Below are positions 8,300-17,256 of a DNA stretch of 64,000 nt, piece by piece. The notes below the pieces were generated by a model that saw nothing but the letters and a program-made list of their open reading frames with translations, had not been told where the DNA came from and made no database searches. The DNA is from Haloarcula limicola (GTDB taxonomy: Archaea > Halobacteriota > Halobacteria > Halobacteriales > Haloarculaceae). Every line of letters starts with the position of its first letter. Position 1 is the first letter of the stretch. Made by a program: the position numbers and the translations under genes. Location: positions 1-64,000 of the forward strand of contig NZ_WRXM01000006.1 of the NCBI RefSeq assembly GCF_010119205.1, written 5' to 3'.

Positions 8300-9205
8300 A
8301 TGTCGATAGACACATTCCCGTCGCTCCGCGGGGTCACGTGGCAGTCTGCTGACCGTCGGACTGTATTCAAGTATGGGATGGTCCTCCCGGCATTCCTCTA
8401 CGCTGTCGCGTGGATCGTCTATCCGATGGTGTTTCTCCTCAGGCTGAGTCTCTCAGAGGGCGTTGGCGGTGCGTTCGTCGGGATAGAGAACTATGTCGAT
8501 GTGATTCTTAGCCCCTCGTTCCACGACGCTGTCGTCGCAACCCTGCTGTTCGCGGTGCCGTCGGTCGGTCTCGAAATCCTCTTTGGGACCGCACTCGCGA
8601 TGGCGTACAACTCTGTTAACCGGTTCGAGCGGTCGATCCAGACCGTCCTTCTATTGCCGATGGTGCTGAGTACGTTCGCTGTCGGGCTGATGTTCCGGTG
8701 GTTCTTCAGTTCGAACCTCGGTATCATCAACCACTTGTTCGGCACTGTCGGTTTGCCGGAACCGGTGTGGCTCAGTGATCCGCAACTAGCGATGGTCACC
8801 GTCATTGTTGCTGATGTCTGGCAGTGGACGCCGTTCGTGTTCGTGCTGGTGTACGCCGGCCTCCAAACAATTCCGGTGAGCCTCATCGAGGCGGCCAAGA
8901 TAGACGGTGCAACCCGACTCCAGCGGTTTCGGTACATTATCCTTCCACAGCTGTATCCCGTGTTGCTAGTGACTGCGCTCATCCGTCTCATCATGGCGTT
9001 CAAGGGAGGTGACAAGATATTCGCGATGACCGGTGGCGGCCCCGGCGGGTCGACGAAGACGCTCACGATGCTCATCTACGAGAACGCTTTTTCATTCCTC
9101 AACACTGCGAACGCGGCCGCGATGTCGTTCCTGTTCCTGGTGTTCATCATCCTCGTGAGCAACGTATTCATCGCCGCACTCTCACGAGTTAACGAGGCGA
9201 GATAA
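8300..9205 (+). CDS. CUT1-type sugar ABC transporter permease (MalF-like)
   Basis: The 301-residue product has six hydrophobic segments and the permease EAA motif (EAAKIDGATRLQRFRYIILP) that contacts the ATPase. The MSIDTFPSL start at 8300, six bases after the binding-protein stop, was chosen; an in-frame start at 8174 would run inside the binding-protein gene. It pairs with the following permease to form the heterodimeric channel. The N-terminal part fits MalF/UgpA proteins of about 290-310 residues. The sugar is unknown. Confidence 0.93.
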   Translation: MSIDTFPSLRGVTWQSADRRTVFKYGMVLPAFLYAVAWIVYPMVFLLRLSLSEGVGGAFVGIENYVDVILSPSFHDAVVATLLFAVPSVGLEILFGTALAMAYNSVNRFERSIQTVLLLPMVLSTFAVGLMFRWFFSSNLGIINHLFGTVGLPEPVWLSDPQLAMVTVIVADVWQWTPFVFVLVYAGLQTIPVSLIEAAKIDGATRLQRFRYIILPQLYPVLLVTALIRLIMAFKGGDKIFAMTGGGPGGSTKTLTMLIYENAFSFLNTANAAAMSFLFLVFIILVSNVFIAALSRVNEAR

Positions 9206-9207
9206 CT

Positions 9208-10059
9208 ATGAGTACGACATCCCCACTCGATACGGACGCACTGCTCGATAGAATCGGAACGCTATTCGTCGCACTCGCGGCGCTCGTGGCGCTGTTCCCC
9301 ATCTACTGGATACTCACCCGCTCAGTGATGACGACACGTACCTCGTTCCGACTGCCACCCATCTGGATTCCGAAGACGGTCACGCTCGACGCGTATGAGT
9401 CCATTCTGATTCAGGGTGCGTACTTCGACTACGTTGTCAACAGTCTCGTCGCGACGCTCATCGCCGTCGTCGTCGGCTTGCTACTGGGAATCCCTGCGAC
9501 ATACGTCATCGTTCGGTACGATTTCGGACTGAATCTCGACCACCATCTGGGATTTTTCTTCCTCTCTATCTTCATGCTCCCGCCTATCGTCGCGACTATT
9601 CCGTATTTCAACATCTTCCGCGCCCTCGGATCACTGGACAGCAGTCTCTGGCTCGGTCTCGTGTACGCTGTGTTTACGCTTCCACTCATCGTCTGGTTCA
9701 CCCGTGGGTTCATCGATGATATCCCCGACAGCCTCGGTGAAGCCGCCGAAGTCGACGGCGCGACTCATCTTCAGACGTTCTATCACATCTATCTCCCGCT
9801 CATTAAGCCGGGTGTCGGTGCCGCCGCCATCATCAGCTTCATCCTTACTTGGAACGAGTATTTCTTCGCTCTCGTACTGACCCGGACGGAGGCGAAAACA
9901 CTCCCCGTCGCCACTACCGAATTTGTCGGCCAGTACAACATCGCGTGGAACGAACTCTCGGCCGGTATTGTCATCACGATCGCACCCGTTGCGGTGTTCC
10001 TGCTGGTGACGCAGCGGTACATTATCTCTGGATTGACCAAAGGAGCAGTCAAGGAATGA
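9208..10059 (+). CDS. CUT1-type sugar ABC transporter permease (MalG-like)
   Basis: This 283-residue protein has six predicted membrane segments and a clear EAA loop (LGEAAEVDGATHLQTFYHIY). The segment FFLSIFMLPPIVATIPYF and the tail QRYIISGLTKGAVKE are typical of MalG/UgpE permeases. It starts two bases after the upstream permease stop, so the pair is co-translated. The final glycine-rich residues probably contact the ATPase encoded at 4737-5879. Confidence 0.94.
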   Translation: MSTTSPLDTDALLDRIGTLFVALAALVALFPIYWILTRSVMTTRTSFRLPPIWIPKTVTLDAYESILIQGAYFDYVVNSLVATLIAVVVGLLLGIPATYVIVRYDFGLNLDHHLGFFFLSIFMLPPIVATIPYFNIFRALGSLDSSLWLGLVYAVFTLPLIVWFTRGFIDDIPDSLGEAAEVDGATHLQTFYHIYLPLIKPGVGAAAIISFILTWNEYFFALVLTRTEAKTLPVATTEFVGQYNIAWNELSAGIVITIAPVAVFLLVTQRYIISGLTKGAVKE

Positions 10060-10375
10060 CTGCCTACGACAGTTGATTTGATAGCGTTGGCCGATAACCC
10101 GTACGGTATTACCGTTTCTCTAACGTGCTCGTTGGAACGGGCCTTCAATATCACCCTTTGGGGACTTCGAACCAGGTAGCAGTGTCTCCTATTGGAATCC
10201 GCTGCAAACAGTGGGGGAAGTGGTGGGGAGTGGTGGTGGTGACGACGGTGGACTGATATCACCGAACCCATGACTGACATGTCGGGGAGACCGTCACCGT
10301 GGACACTCATTCCGAGTATCCACTTCTCTCTCGAGAGCCCAACTATTAATAAGTTGCTAATGGCTCCTTTTTCGC
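10060..10375. other. Intergenic region between convergent genes
   Basis: Separates the MalG-like permease from the convergent Gfo/Idh/MocA gene. It contains a G-rich tract at about 10209-10253 with many GG and GGG runs on the plus strand. No gene or clear terminator hairpin is seen. Confidence 0.5.
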
Positions 10376-11485
10376 CTACGACACGCCGACCCACTCGCGG
10401 CCGTCGTCGCTGCGTTCGACGGCGTCAAGGGCTCGCTGAACCGCCAGTCCGTCGGCGAAACTCGGTTCATACGCGCCGCCGTCGGCCACCGCCGAGAGGA
10501 ACTCGTAGTTCTCGTGGACGAACGTGTGCTCCCAGCCGATGATGTGCCCCGGTGGCCACCAGTGGTCGAGGTAGGGGTCCTCGGGGTCGGTCATCAGGAT
10601 CGTCTCGTAGCCGCGACCGTCCTCCCGCAGCAGTTCGAGTTCGTTCAGCCGTTCGAGCGAGAACCGCAGGCTTCCCTGCGTCCCCTCGATCTCGATGGTG
10701 TGGTTGTTCTTGTTCCCGTTGGCCGTCCGAGTGGCCTCCAGAGTACCCATCACGCCGTTCTCGAAGGCAACCTGCGCGGAGTAGGCGTCGTCCACCGTGA
10801 CCGGACGCGTCTCGTCTTCTCCCTCGACGGGACGCTCGTTCACGAACGTCCGCAGGTGTCCGCTCAATTCCTCGATATCGCCGACGAGGAACCGCGCGAG
10901 GTCGATAGTGTGTGCGCCCAGGTCGCCGAGCGCGCCGCTGCCGGCCATCTCCTCGTCGTTGCGCCACGACCACGGCGCGTCGGGGTCGGTCAGCCAGTCC
11001 TGCAGATAGCGCCCGCGGAAGTGCCGAATCTCTCCGAGTTCGTCGTTCTCCAGCAGCCGCTTCGCGTACTGGATCGCCGGGATGAACCGGTAGTTGAAGG
11101 CGATGCCCGCGGGCACGTCCGCGTCGGCCGCGGCGTCGGCCATCGATTGCGCGTCGTCGAGGGTCGGTGCCAGCGGCTTCTCGCAGAACACGGGCGTTCC
11201 GGCTTCCAGCGCCGCGATGGAGGGGTCGGCGTGGACGTGGTTCGGTCCGAGGTTGTAGAAGACGTCCACCTCTTCGACCACGTCCCGCCAGTCGGTCGCC
11301 GTCCGCGAGAAGCCGAGGCTATCCGCCGCCTCGGCGAGCGCTTCCTCGTCGCGGCCGACGATAACCTCGCGGTTGAGTTCGGGCGCGTCGTCGAAGAACA
11401 TGGGCAACCGCGCGAACGCGTTCGCGTGCGCCTTGCCCATGAAGCGATACCCCAGTACGCCGATGTCGAGTGGTTCGTCAGTCAT
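10376..11485 (-). CDS. Gfo/Idh/MocA family oxidoreductase
   Basis: This 369-residue protein is a predicted NAD(P)-dependent sugar or inositol dehydrogenase. The N-terminal Rossmann fold starts with IGVLGYRFMGKAHANAF, the family EKP motif is present in FCEKPLAPT, and the following segment GIAFNYRFIPAIQYAKRL leads into the C-terminal alpha/beta domain. DLGAHTIDLARFL matches the conserved GxHxxD motif of the active site. It lies 19 bases after the upstream isomerase-family gene and shares an operon with it. Together with the importers it suggests an inducible pathway for a sugar or sugar-like compound. GC content is visibly higher than in the transporter genes next to it. Confidence 0.93.
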   Translation of the reverse strand: MTDEPLDIGVLGYRFMGKAHANAFARLPMFFDDAPELNREVIVGRDEEALAEAADSLGFSRTATDWRDVVEEVDVFYNLGPNHVHADPSIAALEAGTPVFCEKPLAPTLDDAQSMADAAADADVPAGIAFNYRFIPAIQYAKRLLENDELGEIRHFRGRYLQDWLTDPDAPWSWRNDEEMAGSGALGDLGAHTIDLARFLVGDIEELSGHLRTFVNERPVEGEDETRPVTVDDAYSAQVAFENGVMGTLEATRTANGNKNNHTIEIEGTQGSLRFSLERLNELELLREDGRGYETILMTDPEDPYLDHWWPPGHIIGWEHTFVHENYEFLSAVADGGAYEPSFADGLAVQRALDAVERSDDGREWVGVS

Positions 11486-11504
11486 TGCTGAAATCCTGCA
11501 GTCG

Positions 11505-12473
11505 TTACTCCGCCCAGTACGCGTCGCCCGGCGTCGTTTCGAAGACGGCCCGAGAGAGGACGTCGACGGCCTTCTCCAGTCCCTCGCGGCCGCTGGTCAG
11601 GGAGTCCTCGTGTTCGATGGAGAGCGTGCCGTCGTAGCCGACCATTCGAAGCGTCGAGACGACGTCCTTCCAGTGTTCCTCGCCGTGACCGTAGCCGATG
11701 GAGCGGAACAGCCACGAGCGGTCGGCCTCCTCGGTGTAGCCCGTCGTATCGAGGACGCCCTTCTCGCGGGCGTTCTCCTCGTATACCTTCGTGTCCTTGG
11801 CGTGGAAGTGGTGGATGGCGTCCTCCTCGCCGAGCAGTCGGATGGCGGCGGTCACGTCGATACCCTGCCAGTACAGGTGGGAGGGGTCGAAGTTCGCGCC
11901 GATGTACTCGTTGGTGGCCTCGCGGAGTTTCAGCATGCCGTGTGGCTCGTAGACGAGCATGTTCGGGTGCATCTCGATAGCCACGTTCACGCCGTGGTCG
12001 GCGGCGTGGTCGGCGACGTCCGACCAGTACTCCGTGGCGACGTCCCACTGGTACTCGTGGGCATCAGCGTGTTCGGTCGGCCACGGCGCAGTGATCCAGT
12101 TGGGGACCTCGTCGTTCGGGCCGCCGGCGGGCAGCCCCGAGAAGGTCGTGACCGCGTCGACGCCGAGCTGATCGGCCAGTTCGATGGCCTCCCGCAGTTC
12201 CGTGTCGGCCTCGCTGGCCCGGTCGTCATCGGGGTGGAGCGGGTTGTTGTGGGTCGCCAGCGCACTCACCTCCGTCCCGTGTTCGTCGAGCGAGTCTCGG
12301 AGTTCGGCTTGCGCATCATTGTCGTCGAGGTACTCATCGCGCGGGAGGTGATCGTCGCCTGGATAACCACCGCAGCCCAACTCTACGGCAGCGACGTCAA
12401 TCTTGTCCAGATACGACAGAGCATCTGAAAGCGGTTCACTAGCTAACGGGACCGTTAATACGCCTACTTGCAT
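11505..12473 (-). CDS. Sugar phosphate isomerase/epimerase family TIM-barrel protein
   Basis: The 322-residue product is a second xylose isomerase-like TIM-barrel protein. Visible segments are AAVELGCGGYPGDDHLP, SALATHNNPLHPDD, the metal-binding region VAIEMHPNMLVYEP, NFDPSHLYWQG, IHHFHAKDTKV and LSIEHEDSL, which carry the expected Glu, His and Asp ligands. The start MQVGVLTVPLA at 12473 was chosen because a TATA element at 12501-12507 lies 30 bases upstream; an earlier in-frame start at 12521 would run through the promoter. It precedes the dehydrogenase gene by 19 bases, and both probably act on the same imported compound. Confidence 0.92.
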   Translation of the reverse strand: MQVGVLTVPLASEPLSDALSYLDKIDVAAVELGCGGYPGDDHLPRDEYLDDNDAQAELRDSLDEHGTEVSALATHNNPLHPDDDRASEADTELREAIELADQLGVDAVTTFSGLPAGGPNDEVPNWITAPWPTEHADAHEYQWDVATEYWSDVADHAADHGVNVAIEMHPNMLVYEPHGMLKLREATNEYIGANFDPSHLYWQGIDVTAAIRLLGEEDAIHHFHAKDTKVYEENAREKGVLDTTGYTEEADRSWLFRSIGYGHGEEHWKDVVSTLRMVGYDGTLSIEHEDSLTSGREGLEKAVDVLSRAVFETTPGDAYWAE

Positions 12474-12500
12474 AGCGGATAAAGCTGTGTGTGACGACGT

Positions 12501-12507
12501 ATTAAAA
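12501..12507 (-). promoter_or_regulatory. TATA box of the isomerase-dehydrogenase operon
   Basis: Reads TTTTAAT on the minus strand, about 30 bases before the start codon at 12473, predicting a leaderless transcript. Remnant transposase sequence begins almost directly beyond it. Confidence 0.55.
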
Positions 12508-12509
12508 CC

Positions 12510-13029
12510 ATTGCTGGCCACTCTGTGGTTGCTGAACTACGACCCCGACGGACCAGTCGAACTTGACGAAGTATACGTCTCGACTGGGGGAAGGCCTCAA
12601 GCGCCACCTACCGTCGCGCTCATGTGGCCTATCCACGCGTGAGCGTAGTTCATATAGCGGCGACAAGCCGCCGATTTTCATTATTGTTGACCGGGGCACC
12701 GAACAGCGGTATGTGATTCTGGCGAAAGCTGGAGAGGAATTGATGATTCGACGCCTGCTGACGGTCCGCCAGCAGGCGTCGCTCTCCGCCTATACCGACA
12801 GACTTCGAGCGTACGAACCGCTCGAAGAGGAGACGCACTTGACCGTAAATACATCGTCCACGGCGAGGGCGTATACGCCGATGACGGGGTACATGTCAAC
12901 ACCTGCGAGAGCCACGCGTCGCTGACGCGACGCTGGCTCTCACCCCATCGTGGCATCTCAAAAGATAAGCTGACACAGTATCTCAGAGCATTCCAACTAC
13001 GTCGGGAGCAGTATCGAAAACCCACATGA
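12510..13029 (+). pseudogene. Degenerate IS1595-type transposase remnant
   Basis: Transposase-like peptides can be read in order but in different frames: VELDEVYVSTG (about 12555), then VDRGTEQRYVILAKAG and LLTVRQQASLSAYTDRLRAYEPLEE (about 12690-12835), then YVHVNTCESHASLTRRW-like sequence with HRGISKDKLTQYLRAFQLRR up to the stop at about 13029. This is the DDE catalytic core of IS1595/ISH-type elements as known from haloarchaea. The N-terminal third is missing and at least two frameshifts are needed, so no active enzyme is made. I saw no terminal inverted repeats. Confidence 0.75.
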
Positions 13030-13132
13030 ATAGCTCCCAAACACGCTGTTCGACCGACGCTGTAAAATCAACAATGTGCTACACAAGAGCGTTGTTTGAT
13101 ATACGATCAGAATAGATTCAGCTCTTAGTCTA

Positions 13133-13166
13133 TTCAGCGGACAATGACTAACCGGTCGCCGCTGAA
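13133..13166. promoter_or_regulatory. 8-bp inverted repeat ahead of the SMC-like gene
   Basis: TTCAGCGG at 13133-13140 and its exact reverse complement CCGCTGAA at 13159-13166 are separated by 18 bases. The right arm ends five bases before the TATA element at 13171, the usual place for an activator or repressor site in haloarchaea. Confidence 0.4.
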
Positions 13167-13170
13167 ATGG

Positions 13171-13180
13171 ATTTTAATAG
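13171..13180 (+). promoter_or_regulatory. TATA box of the SMC-like gene
   Basis: Reads ATTTTAATAG, about 27-31 bases before the ATG at 13202. This supports starting at MNQPEQVSE rather than at the earlier in-frame codon at 13181. Confidence 0.5.
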
Positions 13181-13201
13181 TTGGAGCTTCTCTTTTGGAA
13201 C

Positions 13202-15163
13202 ATGAACCAACCTGAACAGGTATCTGAAAGGGCGGAATTTTCGGTCGAAAACATTGGCGGCATCGACAGCACCCAGGTGTCGATTCCGCCCGGCGTAACC
13301 GTCTTGACCGGCAAGAATGCGACCAACCGAACATCGTTCCTCCAGTCGATTATGGCTGCGATGGGAAGCGACCAGGCGACACTCAAAGGCGACGCTGAAG
13401 ACGGGCGTGTTCAGTTGAACCTTCAGGGCAAGACCTACGAACGGACGCTCACTCGAGCAGGTGACTCAGTCGCGTTCGATGGTGATGGCTACCTCGACGA
13501 TCCTGAGGTAGCCGACCTCTTCGCATTCCTGCTGGAGACTAACGAAGCGCGCCAGTCTGTCGCTCGTGGTGACGACCTTCGGGAAATCATCATGCGCCCC
13601 GTCGATATCAAGGATATCAAAAACCGAATCCGCGAACTAGAAGATCAAAAAGACGATATAAACGACGAATTAGCCACTATTGAAGATAGAAAAACGGACA
13701 TACCTGAACTAGAGCAGCGCCGGCAGCGTATACAGGATCAGATACAAAAGAAAGAAGACGAACTTGAAGATAAGGAAGCAGAGATAGACGAAAGTAACCA
13801 AGATGTCGAGTCGAGTCGGGAAGAACAGGAAGAGTTAGAGGAGAAACTTGACGAACTTCGCTCGACGCGCTCGGAGCTCGAATCAACGCGTCGCCAAATC
13901 GAGACACAAAATGAGAGTGTCACCTCGCTCAAACAGGAGCAGAGTGACCTCGAAGACGAGCTTGAGGAACTGCCCGAGACGCCGATGGGCGACCACCAGC
14001 ACCTCGAAACCGAGATCGAACAACTCCGCGAGAAACGCCAGGCACTGAACTCCCAGGTTTCCGACCTTCAGAGTCTTATCCAGTACAACGAGGAACGGTT
14101 GGAGGATGAGGACTACGAGGTTCTCGAAACGCTCGACGAAACTAATCAGTCTAAATCGAATGGCTCGCCGACCGACGAACTGCTCGGTAACGGCGATGAG
14201 TCGGTCACCTGTTGGACGTGCGGGTCAACGGTCGAACGTGAGCAGATCGAGGACACTGTTGAGCGTCTTCAAGAACGCCGGCAAGACTTAGTAGAGGAAC
14301 TGAATGACATCAAGTCCGAACTCGAAGACCTGAAGGCCACCCAGCGCGAGGCCAAACAGCAGCAAAACGAGCGTGAGCAAATCGAACGAAAGCTCTCGGA
14401 CATCGAAGACGAACTTGAGAGCCGCGATGCACAGCTAGACTCGCTCAAATCCCAACGCGAAGAGCTGACCGGCGATGTCGAAACGCTTGAAGCCGACGTC
14501 GACGACCTCGAATCAGACGACTTCGAAGAGGTGCTCTCGCTTCACAAAGAAGCTAATCAGCTCGAATTCGAGATTGACAGTCTCGAATCTGATTTGGAGG
14601 AAGTCTCTGAGGAGATTGAGGAGATTGAGGACATGCTCGACCGAGCTGACGACCTCCGAGAAGAACGCGACAAGTTACTCGAGCAGCTGACCGACGAACG
14701 GACGAAGATCGACCAGATTGAAGCTGATGCTGTTGAGGAGTTCAATGAGCACATGGACGCGATGCTCGAGATTCTGGACTACGAGAACCTTGACCGCATC
14801 TGGATCGAGCGTGTCGAACAGACCGTGCGCGAGGGCCGACAGAAAGTGGATAAGACTGTGTTTGACCTCCATATTGTCCGGACCACAGAGAATGGCGCAG
14901 CCTACGAAGATACAGTTGAGCATCTCAGCGAGAGTGAGCGTGAGGTCACGGGACTAATCTTCGCGCTCGCGGGCTATCTCGTCCACGATCTGTACGAGAC
15001 AGTGCCGTTCATGCTCGTGGACTCGCTGGAAGCGATCGACTCGGACCGGATCGCCCAGCTCGTTGAGTACTTCGAAGACTACGCGGAGTATCTCGTTGTC
15101 GCCCTGCTGCCGGAAGACGCGCAAGCACTGGACGACGATGTGAACCGAGTTACTGCGATCTGA
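13202..15163 (+). CDS. Archaea-specific SMC-related protein with zinc hook
   Basis: This 653-residue protein has SMC/Rad50 architecture: an N-terminal ATPase half, two long coiled-coil arms very rich in Glu, Asp, Lys, Arg and Gln, a central CWTCG (CxxC) zinc-hook motif near residue 338, and a C-terminal ATPase half. Walker A is atypical (TGKNATNRTSF), with Arg where Lys normally stands; as I recall the family, this is normal for archaea-specific SMC-related proteins. The C-terminal part has a signature-like LSESEREVTG and Walker B-like FMLVDSLEAID. It probably organises or tethers DNA. The next two genes encode a histone-fold protein and a TBP, so the region is rich in chromatin and transcription functions. 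Confidence 0.85.
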   Translation: MNQPEQVSERAEFSVENIGGIDSTQVSIPPGVTVLTGKNATNRTSFLQSIMAAMGSDQATLKGDAEDGRVQLNLQGKTYERTLTRAGDSVAFDGDGYLDDPEVADLFAFLLETNEARQSVARGDDLREIIMRPVDIKDIKNRIRELEDQKDDINDELATIEDRKTDIPELEQRRQRIQDQIQKKEDELEDKEAEIDESNQDVESSREEQEELEEKLDELRSTRSELESTRRQIETQNESVTSLKQEQSDLEDELEELPETPMGDHQHLETEIEQLREKRQALNSQVSDLQSLIQYNEERLEDEDYEVLETLDETNQSKSNGSPTDELLGNGDESVTCWTCGSTVEREQIEDTVERLQERRQDLVEELNDIKSELEDLKATQREAKQQQNEREQIERKLSDIEDELESRDAQLDSLKSQREELTGDVETLEADVDDLESDDFEEVLSLHKEANQLEFEIDSLESDLEEVSEEIEEIEDMLDRADDLREERDKLLEQLTDERTKIDQIEADAVEEFNEHMDAMLEILDYENLDRIWIERVEQTVREGRQKVDKTVFDLHIVRTTENGAAYEDTVEHLSESEREVTGLIFALAGYLVHDLYETVPFMLVDSLEAIDSDRIAQLVEYFEDYAEYLVVALLPEDAQALDDDVNRVTAI

Positions 15164-15185
15164 GCGGCACTCACTAGCTCAAACC

Positions 15186-15192
15186 CTTATAT
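15186..15192 (+). promoter_or_regulatory. TATA box of the histone-fold mini-gene
   Basis: Reads CTTATAT, 27-33 bases before the ATG at 15219, giving a leaderless transcript and supporting a gene too short for usual length cut-offs. Confidence 0.55.
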
Positions 15193-15218
15193 GGGAGACG
15201 CGAATAGGCCCCACTGGA

Positions 15219-15383
15219 ATGTCTCTCATTGTCAAAGCAGCTGTGAAAGATGCGCTGTCGGAGCACAACGTCTCAGCGGATTTCTACGAAGCACTGGATG
15301 AAGAAGTCGCGGACCGGGTTGAAGACGCTGCCCAGCGTGCTGAAGCCAACGACCGCAAGACGGTCCAAGCGCGAGACCTCTAA
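15219..15383 (+). CDS. Small histone-fold protein (DUF1931-like), 54 aa
   Basis: The 54-residue product begins MSLIVKAAVKDALSEHNV and ends DRKTVQARDL. It matches the short haloarchaeal proteins of the DUF1931 type, which resemble part of a histone fold: a helix with AAVKDALS, a longer helix with ADFYEALDEEVADRVEDAA, and the final (K/R)TVQARDL strand typical of histone-fold C-termini. It may bind DNA or act as a small partner protein. It has its own TATA box and stands alone between the SMC-like and TBP genes. Assignment rests on remembered family sequences and was not searched. Confidence 0.75.
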   Translation: MSLIVKAAVKDALSEHNVSADFYEALDEEVADRVEDAAQRAEANDRKTVQARDL

Positions 15384-15427
15384 GACACGGCTGAGTAGTT
15401 TTTCTCTGACTACTCTGAGTCACGCCC

Positions 15428-15436
15428 TATTTTAAG
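15428..15436 (+). promoter_or_regulatory. TATA box of the TBP gene
   Basis: Reads TATTTTAAG, about 30 bases ahead of the ATG at 15462. It decides the start in favour of MSISAESIQ over the in-frame codon at 15447. Confidence 0.55.
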
Positions 15437-15461
15437 AGGGCTGTGGGTGCACAGTGTCAGT

Positions 15462-16022
15462 ATGAGTATCTCAGCGGAGTCAATTCAAGTCGAAAATGTC
15501 GTCGCGTCGAGCGACATTGGTCAGGAACTGGCTCTCGAATCACTCGCCATGGACCTCGAAGGGAGTGACTATGATCCAGAGAATTTCCCCGGCTTGGTCT
15601 ATCGGATGCACGATCCAAAGGCGGCGACGCTGATTTTCCGCTCAGGAAAAGTGGTGTGTACCGGAGCGAAAAGCGTAGACGCTGTCGAGGCTGCCCTCGG
15701 ACAGGTCTTTGACGAACTCCGGAGCTTGGGAGTTGAAGTCGACGATGCACCAGCGATCGATATCCAGAATATCGTTTCGAGCGCTGATTTGGAGGCGAAT
15801 CTAAATTTGAATGCGATTGCGATCGGACTCGGTCTCGAACATATCGAGTACGAACCAGAGCAGTTCCCGGGCCTTGTTTATCGACTCGACGACCCAGATG
15901 TCGTAGCACTACTGTTCGGCAGCGGGAAACTCGTCATCACAGGTGGCAAGCGATTGAGCGATGTCGAAGACGCGCTCACCGTAATCGGAGATCGGCTCAC
16001 TGATCTTGGACTACTAGAGTGA
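15462..16022 (+). CDS. tbp: TATA-box-binding protein paralog
   Basis: The 186-residue protein is an archaeal TBP made of two direct repeats of about 90 residues. Repeat 1 has IQVENVVASSDIGQEL, FPGLVYRMHDPKAATLIF and GKVVCTGAKS; repeat 2 has IDIQNIVSSADLEANLNLN, FPGLVYRLDDPDVVALLF and GKLVITGGK. These include the strands that contact TATA DNA. It recruits TFB and RNA polymerase to promoters. Haloarchaea commonly have several TBPs, some on plasmids; this copy ends soon after the second repeat and lacks a long acidic tail. It has its own TATA box. Confidence 0.95.
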   Translation: MSISAESIQVENVVASSDIGQELALESLAMDLEGSDYDPENFPGLVYRMHDPKAATLIFRSGKVVCTGAKSVDAVEAALGQVFDELRSLGVEVDDAPAIDIQNIVSSADLEANLNLNAIAIGLGLEHIEYEPEQFPGLVYRLDDPDVVALLFGSGKLVITGGKRLSDVEDALTVIGDRLTDLGLLE

Positions 16023-16149
16023 GTTTGTGCAAGTAATTATCGGCGCCGTTGACAGCGAATAAATAGAGCTTCTTGGACCCCGCTTGAGAATTCCTACTAC
16101 TTCCTTTGTCCCATACTGTTCGTGACTCGGAGTTCCATTATCTACTAGT

Positions 16150-17256
16150 TCAGCTACTCACAACTTCTGGAGCCTGCTCCGCCTTGCGGTGAGCCTGTTC
16201 CCAGTATGTGTTGTAGAGTTCAATGCCCCAGTCGACAACTGTCTGGTTGGTACTGATAAGCATCGCAATGTGATCCGCAGCACCGGTTTGATTATAGGCT
16301 CCAATGGCGACTTTCCGATCATCGTACACTCCGATGCCGAGCGTTAATTCCTCTTCAAGCCAGCCAATATCGAAATCCGCAAACTCTGAATCGTCGAGAA
16401 AGTGCTGGAGTCCCTCTTCATGGAGTTCCCGATAGACGGACTGGTCAACGATTGCCTCCCCTGGAAGTCCCCTCTCAAGCAACTCGTTGTAGGCATCGAA
16501 TAGCGGTGGATTGTAAATTGACGTCAGCGCCCGAAATTGGCTGAACTGGCGGTCACAGAGGCTCAGTGCAGCCAAGACGACAAGCCCAGGTGAATCTGGA
16601 CTCGAAACGACGACCTTTGCGTCAGCAAGTGCCTGCACCGGGAGATCCGACCGACATTGGTCGAGTCGCTGCAGCCACGGAGCTTTCTCCACTACTTGCT
16701 CAATCGAGAGCGCGAGGTCGTTGTATGCATCTAACACTGTCTGGCCTGCAGGTGTGAGCCGGTGGGTTCCGCCAGTAGTACTGCTCCAGCTCTGCGCTTC
16801 ACACATGCTGAGCATCCGTTGAACAGTCGAGCGAGAGGGGGCATCTGCTCCAGCCCTAGCGAGTTCATGTGGCCGAGCTGATCCGGCAGCGAGACTGTTT
16901 AACACGTCGAGTGCATGCGTAGAGCGGGTGAGACAGGCCAGCTGATCACTGTCGAGTACATCAAGGCACGTTTCAATGGCTTCAAGCGTGATTTTTCCAC
17001 CAGCAGTGAGTTCATATCCGCACTGCTCAGCAACTGGTTTCGTGAGTCCGCGTTCTGTAAACCGGGCCAGATGGTCCGACGCAGTTTGACGTGTGACCAC
17101 CCCTTGAGCGTTGATAGCCGATGGTGTCTGTGTTTGTTCCGCAAGTGCGCGGAGGACATCTAGTCGGGCCGAATCAACCAGATTGTTGATGGTCTCACGA
17201 ATAACTACTTGCTCGTCCGTTAGTGGATTCGTCGCCACACGATCATCGCGTGTCAC
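16150..17256 (-). CDS. Two-HTH transcriptional regulator (FilR1/COG4742-like)
   Basis: This 368-residue protein has two winged helix-turn-helix regions followed by a C-terminal sensor-like domain. The first HTH lies near residues 28-85 (SARLDVLRALAEQTQTPSAI, VVTRQTASDHLARFTERGL), the second near 110-175 (LNSLAAGSARPHELARAGA, STVQRMLSMCEAQSW). The C-terminal half, with LGIGVYDDRKVAIGAYN, fits the FilR1-type domain found in archaeal regulators. It starts with GTG. It is divergent from the cytochrome P450 gene and is the obvious candidate to control it through the inverted repeat at 17407-17434. Confidence 0.78.
   Translation of the reverse strand: MTRDDRVATNPLTDEQVVIRETINNLVDSARLDVLRALAEQTQTPSAINAQGVVTRQTASDHLARFTERGLTKPVAEQCGYELTAGGKITLEAIETCLDVLDSDQLACLTRSTHALDVLNSLAAGSARPHELARAGADAPSRSTVQRMLSMCEAQSWSSTTGGTHRLTPAGQTVLDAYNDLALSIEQVVEKAPWLQRLDQCRSDLPVQALADAKVVVSSPDSPGLVVLAALSLCDRQFSQFRALTSIYNPPLFDAYNELLERGLPGEAIVDQSVYRELHEEGLQHFLDDSEFADFDIGWLEEELTLGIGVYDDRKVAIGAYNQTGAADHIAMLISTNQTVVDWGIELYNTYWEQAHRKAEQAPEVVSS

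Noticed and set aside
10209-10253. G-rich tract as a G-quadruplex
   Set aside because: Most G runs are only two long, so a stable quadruplex is doubtful; it is mentioned only as composition.
10514-11491. Long open frame of 325 codons on the plus strand opposite the dehydrogenase gene
   Set aside because: It is an antisense shadow in high-GC DNA; the minus strand has all Gfo/Idh/MocA motifs.
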